Positions 31,067-34,941 of a stretch of DNA of 34,941 nucleotides are shown here, piece by piece. This DNA comes from Clostridiales bacterium (GTDB lineage: Bacteria; Bacillota; Clostridia; Christensenellales; Pumilibacteraceae): the NCBI GenBank assembly GCA_031286385.1, contig JAITUJ010000022.1, positions 1 through 34,941 of the forward strand. Direction: 5' to 3'. The first letter of the stretch is position 1. Every line of letters begins with the position of its first letter. A program made the position numbers and the translations under genes. A model generated the notes under the pieces. It was not told the origin of the DNA. It worked only from the letters and a program-made list of their open reading frames with translations, and searched no databases.

Positions 31067-31786
31067 TCAATCTTCGTCATCATCATAGTCTTCATCTTCC
31101 TCAACGATGTCGGCTATCTGTTGCTGCTGGTTACTTCCATTTTTAAGTTGTGCTATTGTATTTGTCCAGTCAGTCGAATTAAGTATGCTAGACCCTACAA
31201 CCGCAATATCTACGCCTAATTCTCTAAGTTGTTCTATGTTTTGTAAGTTGATACCACCATCTATCTCAATTTCAATATTTCTATCCCCTATCATTTCCTT
31301 CAATTGTTGTAAGCGCTTTAAAGTCTTTTCTATAAACTTTTGTCCGCTAGCACCAGGATAAACACTCATTAACAAAACCATATCCACAAAGTCTAATGTT
31401 TGTCTAATATCATTGAGAGGTGTATCTGGACTGATCGCAACGCCTGCCTTTAATTTGCGTCTTTTTATATCTTTGATGGTAGGTAAAAGATAATCTGTTG
31501 ATGTTGACTCTACATGAATAGTGATGATATCAGCACCTGCATCAGCAAATGCTGCTGTATATCTTTCTGGCTTGACTATCATTAAATGTACATCTAAGGG
31601 TACAGATATATGTTTTTTTAAATCAGCTACCATTTTTGCACCAAATGTAATGTTGCTGACAAATATTCCATCCATCACATCAAAATGAATCATATCTGCA
31701 CCACACTTTTGCAAATCTACAACTGCATTTTGCATATTACCAAAATCAGCACTTAAAATTGACGGTGATATTTTTATTTTTTTCAT
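31067..31786 (-). CDS. rpe: Ribulose-phosphate 3-epimerase
   Basis: A TIM-barrel enzyme interconverting ribulose-5-P and xylulose-5-P in the pentose phosphate pathway. PSILSADFGNM, HFDVMDGIFVSNITFG, DVHLMIVKPERY, EIDGGIN and AVVGSSIL are present. SVYPGASGQKFIE replaces the more common SVNPGFGGQ. The C-terminus carries an extra acidic tail VEEDEDYDDDED after a QQQQ run. I chose ATG 31784-31786 (239 residues): AAGGAGA lies just upstream; an in-frame TTG at 31810 has none. Confidence 0.92.
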   Translation of the reverse strand: MKKIKISPSILSADFGNMQNAVVDLQKCGADMIHFDVMDGIFVSNITFGAKMVADLKKHISVPLDVHLMIVKPERYTAAFADAGADIITIHVESTSTDYLLPTIKDIKRRKLKAGVAISPDTPLNDIRQTLDFVDMVLLMSVYPGASGQKFIEKTLKRLQQLKEMIGDRNIEIEIDGGINLQNIEQLRELGVDIAVVGSSILNSTDWTNTIAQLKNGSNQQQQIADIVEEDEDYDDDED

Positions 31787-31836
31787 TATTCTCCTTGTGC
31801 ATAACAACATATAAAATTTCTATACTCGTTAAAAAT

Positions 31837-32205
31837 TTACCTTATTGGAGGCAAAATTTCCAACCAATGTTCATCAGGGTCACAAATAAAGTATAGCCCT
31901 CTTTGAACATTGTCATAGGATATACAACCCATATTTTTATGCAAATCGTAGGAAGCTTGATAGTCATCTACTCTAAAAGCTAGGTGAGTTTGATTTTCTC
32001 CTAAATCATATTTGCCTATTTTGTCCCTGTTCCATGTCAACTCTAAAAAAAAGTCGCCCTCCCCTTTTAAGAAGACTATTTTATATTCGCCACTTGGATG
32101 TTCTGAGCGTTTAAATTCAGTTAATCCTAGTGCGTCAAAATAAAACTTTATACTTTTTTCTAAATCTATTACATGAAAATTTACATGAACAATTTTAAAT
32201 TTCAT
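31837..32205 (-). CDS. Glyoxalase/lactoylglutathione lyase family protein
   Basis: A 122-residue VOC-fold metalloprotein. HVNFHVIDLEKSIKFYFDAL, ELTWNRDKIGKYDLGENQTH and DPDEHWLEILP supply the expected metal ligands (His, Glu, His, Glu). It may detoxify methylglyoxal with a thiol, but VOC proteins are diverse. AGGAG lies about 6 nt before ATG 32203-32205. Its place between rsgA and rpe is unusual compared with the rsgA-rpe-thiN order of Bacillus. Confidence 0.85.
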   Translation of the reverse strand: MKFKIVHVNFHVIDLEKSIKFYFDALGLTEFKRSEHPSGEYKIVFLKGEGDFFLELTWNRDKIGKYDLGENQTHLAFRVDDYQASYDLHKNMGCISYDNVQRGLYFICDPDEHWLEILPPIR

Positions 32206-32229
32206 TTTTCACTCCTATAATATTTTCTT

Positions 32230-33114
32230 TTAATACTTCTTTTTTAAACATAAATCACTGTATACTGTGACATAATTGTCATACCTACTTTTGTTTATAT
32301 TGCCCTCTTTTACAGCGTTAATGATATTACAACAAGGCTCTATTGTGTGTGTACAGGTTGAAAATCTACACAAATTTGAATAATTTTTGAATTCAGGTAA
32401 CAACTTACTCAAACTATTGGCATCGATGTCCATTGTATTCAATAAACTAAAACCGGGAGTGTCAACGACTAGTGTGGTCCCATTGCGTATGTTAAAAATT
32501 TTGGAACTTGACGTAGTATGTTTACCTCTATTGCTTTTTGCACTGACATGTCCGACTGTTTGACACTCGTTCATCATCAAGCAGTTAACTATACTAGATT
32601 TACCTACTGCTGACTGTCCAGCCAAACAACAAACTTTGCCATTTATCGTATTTAATAGTGGTTCAATTTGACCTAGTTTTGCACTAACTCTTAATGGACT
32701 CGCACAAACCGCTTTAAATCTATCTTGTAATTGTAGCAAAAATTGAGGTGTAGCAATGTCCATTTTATTTATACATAACACATACTCTATTCCTTGTTTG
32801 ACACAGTTGTACGACAATTTATCTAAAGCCAAGTAATCTGGTTTTGGTATTTCTGCTATGACAGCTATACACATATCAATATTTGCAACTTTGGGTCTAT
32901 TTAGACTGTTCTGTCTGTCCATTACACTCACAATAATAGCTTGTCCTGCCTCTACAATGTATCCAATCCAGTCCCCTACAATGATGTCTTTGCCGCTGTC
33001 TTTTATTTTTTTGCGTGCAATCATATTTACAATTTGTCCGTTTACTAAAACTTGATACTTATTGGAGCTGACCTTAACAACTCTAAAAAATTGTTGTGCA
33101 TCTACATTAAACAC
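32230..33114 (-). CDS. rsgA: Small ribosomal subunit biogenesis GTPase RsgA
   Basis: A 294-residue circularly permuted GTPase: N-terminal OB fold (FRVVKVSSNKYQVLVNGQ), then G4 INKMD, G1 GQSAVGKSS and G3 DTPGFS, then a zinc motif CRFSTCTHTIEPC. It checks 30S subunit maturation. First gene of rsgA-glyoxalase-rpe-thiN-spoVM. It starts with GTG 33112-33114, exactly 6 nt after TATACT of a consensus promoter and with no ribosome site: a likely leaderless GTG start. Confidence 0.93.
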   Translation of the reverse strand: MFNVDAQQFFRVVKVSSNKYQVLVNGQIVNMIARKKIKDSGKDIIVGDWIGYIVEAGQAIIVSVMDRQNSLNRPKVANIDMCIAVIAEIPKPDYLALDKLSYNCVKQGIEYVLCINKMDIATPQFLLQLQDRFKAVCASPLRVSAKLGQIEPLLNTINGKVCCLAGQSAVGKSSIVNCLMMNECQTVGHVSAKSNRGKHTTSSSKIFNIRNGTTLVVDTPGFSLLNTMDIDANSLSKLLPEFKNYSNLCRFSTCTHTIEPCCNIINAVKEGNINKSRYDNYVTVYSDLCLKKKY

Positions 33115-33120
33115 TTAGAC

Positions 33121-33149
33121 AGTATACACTATTTAAAAAAATTGGTCAA
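33121..33149 (-). promoter_or_regulatory. Consensus promoter abutting rsgA
   Basis: TTGACC (33144-33149), 17-nt spacer, TATACT (33121-33126), 6 nt, GTG. It lies between the trkH stop and rsgA, showing that rsgA begins its own operon. Confidence 0.75.
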
Positions 33150-33158
33150 TTATATTTT

Positions 33159-34613
33159 TTACGCTCTCTTGGCAAAAAGCATACAAATCCCTGTAAGTAT
33201 GGTAATAATTTCCAATCTCGCTATTAACATTCCTATTGTGCTTACGACAAGCGTAAGGTTATTTGTATATTGGTCAAATAAATTTATGGAAAATCCTGTC
33301 GTACTAGTAATTGAAGCAGAGTTGAACAGACTGTCAACGATTCCTATATCTGCTGTTACACACAACAACAAAGCCAAAATGACAAATGTCAAAAAATATA
33401 AAAATGAAAAAACAAAAGTATCTTTTATCAAAGTATCGTCAATAGCAATTTTGCCTTGACCCTTATAGTAAAATCCCGTTAGTATTCGACTATTAGGCGA
33501 CAACTTTGTTTTTACATGCAATCCCACGCCTCTAAACATCAAATAAAGTCTATTAAGTTTTAGTCCACCCGAAGTAGAACCTGCACTTCCACCTATCAAC
33601 ATAATCATTATAAATATAAAAATTGCAAAATTTGGAATCACAGAAAAATCCAAAGTAGTAAAACCTGTTGTAGATAATCCAGAAACTACATTAAAAATGC
33701 TGTATCTCAAACCTTGCCCAAAGCTAATAGATAATCCCAAAAACAAACTTGTAGCAATTAGAGGAATTGAGATTAAAAAAACTAAACCACCAATACGCAA
33801 CTCTGAAACTTTTGTAACTTGTTTAAATTTGCGTTTTGTTAGCAGTATCAAAACACCAAAATTTGTCATACCTAAAAGCATCAAAAGAATGGTGACCGCT
33901 TCTATTAAAACACTGTTATATTCGGCTATACTATTTACCTTTGTTGATGCTCCACCAGTTGATAAGGCACTCATAGTATTTACAATGCTATCAAAAATTG
34001 GCATGCCACAAATGATATACAAAACTGTACCCAATAAAAACAACAAAATATACAGTATAAAAATCATTCTAGCTGTCTTAATCAAACTAGGTCGCAATTG
34101 ATCATCGTGTCCTTCAAATCTAAACAGGCTCATTGAGTGCTTGTTTTGTATTATCATTACCATCATCAGTACAAAACCCACACCACCACAAAATTGCATA
34201 AAACTTTTGTGAAACAAAAATATCTGTGGAGTATCTTCTGGATTTACAACTCTCAAACCAGTGGTCGTCCAGCTAGAAGCAGACTCAAACAGTGCTTGAA
34301 TAAAATTTAGATTACCTAAAAACAAAAAAGGAATGGCAGCTATAAATATTGCATAACTCCATGCAAAAATCACTGTCAAACTACTGTGTTTAATAATAGA
34401 AGAAAAACCCTCATAATAAGTCGCTCTTTTTTTTTGTGGCAAACTGCATAAAAACATGCCCAACAAAACGGACAAAAGACTGGGTAAAAAAAATGCAAAA
34501 AAATATTTTGCATTTGACAAAAAAAATGGAATAACACACACAGGCATAAGTGTAACAATGCCAATTAAAATCATAAGCCTGCCAAAGTCGTTTTTGTTTT
34601 TTAATAACTGCAT
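33159..34613 (-). CDS. trkH: Potassium uptake protein, TrkH/KtrB family
   Basis: A 484-residue membrane protein with four M1-P-M2 repeats. The P-loops with the selectivity Gly are SSWTTTGLRV, MSALSTGGAST, VSGLSTTGFTT and ASITSTTGFSI. It forms the K+ pathway gated by the cytosolic TrkA/KtrA ring. The ATG directly follows the trkA stop (TAA ATG), so the two are coupled. The stop is 45 nt before rsgA. Confidence 0.92.
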   Translation of the reverse strand: MQLLKNKNDFGRLMILIGIVTLMPVCVIPFFLSNAKYFFAFFLPSLLSVLLGMFLCSLPQKKRATYYEGFSSIIKHSSLTVIFAWSYAIFIAAIPFLFLGNLNFIQALFESASSWTTTGLRVVNPEDTPQIFLFHKSFMQFCGGVGFVLMMVMIIQNKHSMSLFRFEGHDDQLRPSLIKTARMIFILYILLFLLGTVLYIICGMPIFDSIVNTMSALSTGGASTKVNSIAEYNSVLIEAVTILLMLLGMTNFGVLILLTKRKFKQVTKVSELRIGGLVFLISIPLIATSLFLGLSISFGQGLRYSIFNVVSGLSTTGFTTLDFSVIPNFAIFIFIMIMLIGGSAGSTSGGLKLNRLYLMFRGVGLHVKTKLSPNSRILTGFYYKGQGKIAIDDTLIKDTFVFSFLYFLTFVILALLLCVTADIGIVDSLFNSASITSTTGFSINLFDQYTNNLTLVVSTIGMLIARLEIITILTGICMLFAKRA

Positions 34614-34941
34614 TTAATTTGTACCAAAAACCTTTATAGCTTTTTCCTCTTGCCCTTGTTCAGAAATCAAAATAAGGGTATCACCTGCCAAAATTTCTGT
34701 ATCGCCGTAAGGTATCATTGTGTCGTCACCACGCAAAATACAACCTACAATAATTTTGCGTGATAGACTTATTTCTTTCAACTTTTTTCCAACTCCATTC
34801 CAGTCTTTTTCTATTGTAACTTCTGTAATGCTAACTTTTCCGCTAGCGACTGCAAAAGAATTGGTCAACTTATCTACTACCGCTTGCTGTTCTATAATTT
34901 TACTTATTCTATCAATTGCACAAATTGCACTGTCTACGCCC
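34614..34941 (-). CDS. trkA: TrkA/KtrA-type potassium uptake regulator (C-terminal part; 5' end beyond window)
   Basis: Open to the window edge; about 108 residues seen. DWNGVGKKLKEISLSRKIIV and GDTEILAGDTLILISEQGQE are the RCK-C domain that binds nucleotide or c-di-AMP in such rings; the NAD-binding RCK-N lies outside. VDSAICAIDRISKII upstream is in frame. Directly followed by trkH. Confidence 0.88.
   Translation of the reverse strand, partial: GVDSAICAIDRISKIIEQQAVVDKLTNSFAVASGKVSITEVTIEKDWNGVGKKLKEISLSRKIIVGCILRGDDTMIPYGDTEILAGDTLILISEQGQEEKAIKVFGTN

Overview
The window is AT-rich bacterial DNA. Gene content and order point to an uncultured or poorly characterised spore-forming low-GC Bacillota of the Clostridia type. 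Four sporulation genes are visible: sigK, a pdaA-type deacetylase, a spoVA-family gene and a very short spoVM. Two conserved blocks support this: coaBC-rpoZ-gmk (leftward), and rsgA-[glyoxalase]-rpe-thiN-spoVM (leftward), which matches the Bacillus subtilis order except for the inserted glyoxalase gene. I cannot name the species from sequence alone.

Layout. 1-1,434: coaBC (cut by the window edge), rpoZ and gmk. 1,575-2,054: tmRNA (ssrA) with its promoter and terminator. 2,056-7,579: an accessory block just downstream of ssrA, holding an inverted-repeat element, a structured repeat, a DUF4238 gene with a coupled small partner, and a phage-tail-like gene broken by two compensating frameshifts. 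7,564-11,941: class A penicillin-binding protein, then (opposite strand) a TrmR-like methyltransferase and RNase J. 11,957-17,150: a decayed accessory block with a D12 adenine-methylase remnant, several toxin-remnant/putative-immunity pairs, a (ACCT)9 microsatellite inside a broken toxin-like gene, and an unknown 285-aa gene behind a 26-codon upstream reading frame. 17,156-23,930: tRNA-Gly, tRNA-Leu, pdaA, thiT, an Fn3-like membrane protein, a heterodimeric ABC exporter and a DUF1294 gene. 24,059-27,900: an unknown four-gene membrane/secreted cluster with a segmental duplication, and a transposase-like zinc-ribbon fragment. 27,911-30,429: sigK, spoVA-family gene, lipoprotein, a 47-aa unknown and spoVM. 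30,439-34,941: thiN, rpe, glyoxalase, rsgA, then trkH and trkA (cut by the window edge).

The most interesting signal is in the promoters. At eight loci a good -10 hexamer lies exactly 6 nt before the start codon (DUF4238, 26-aa peptide, pdaA, DUF1294, sigK, spoVA-family, lipoprotein, rsgA). Transcription would then begin at or within a base or two of the start codon, so these mRNAs should be leaderless. Three more genes (thiT, ABC subunit, PBP) have a 9-10 nt gap. Several other genes, many of them inside operons, have ordinary Shine-Dalgarno sites (rpoZ, RNase J, 110-aa, 61-aa, 285-aa, glyoxalase, rpe, spoVM). This suggests two initiation modes: leaderless for many first genes and SD-led for many internal ones.

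Functionally the stable genes cover CoA and nucleotide metabolism, transcription, ribosome rescue and assembly, cell-wall synthesis, thiamine salvage (thiT plus thiN), potassium uptake (trkAH) and spore formation. The accessory blocks look like decaying conflict and phage modules.
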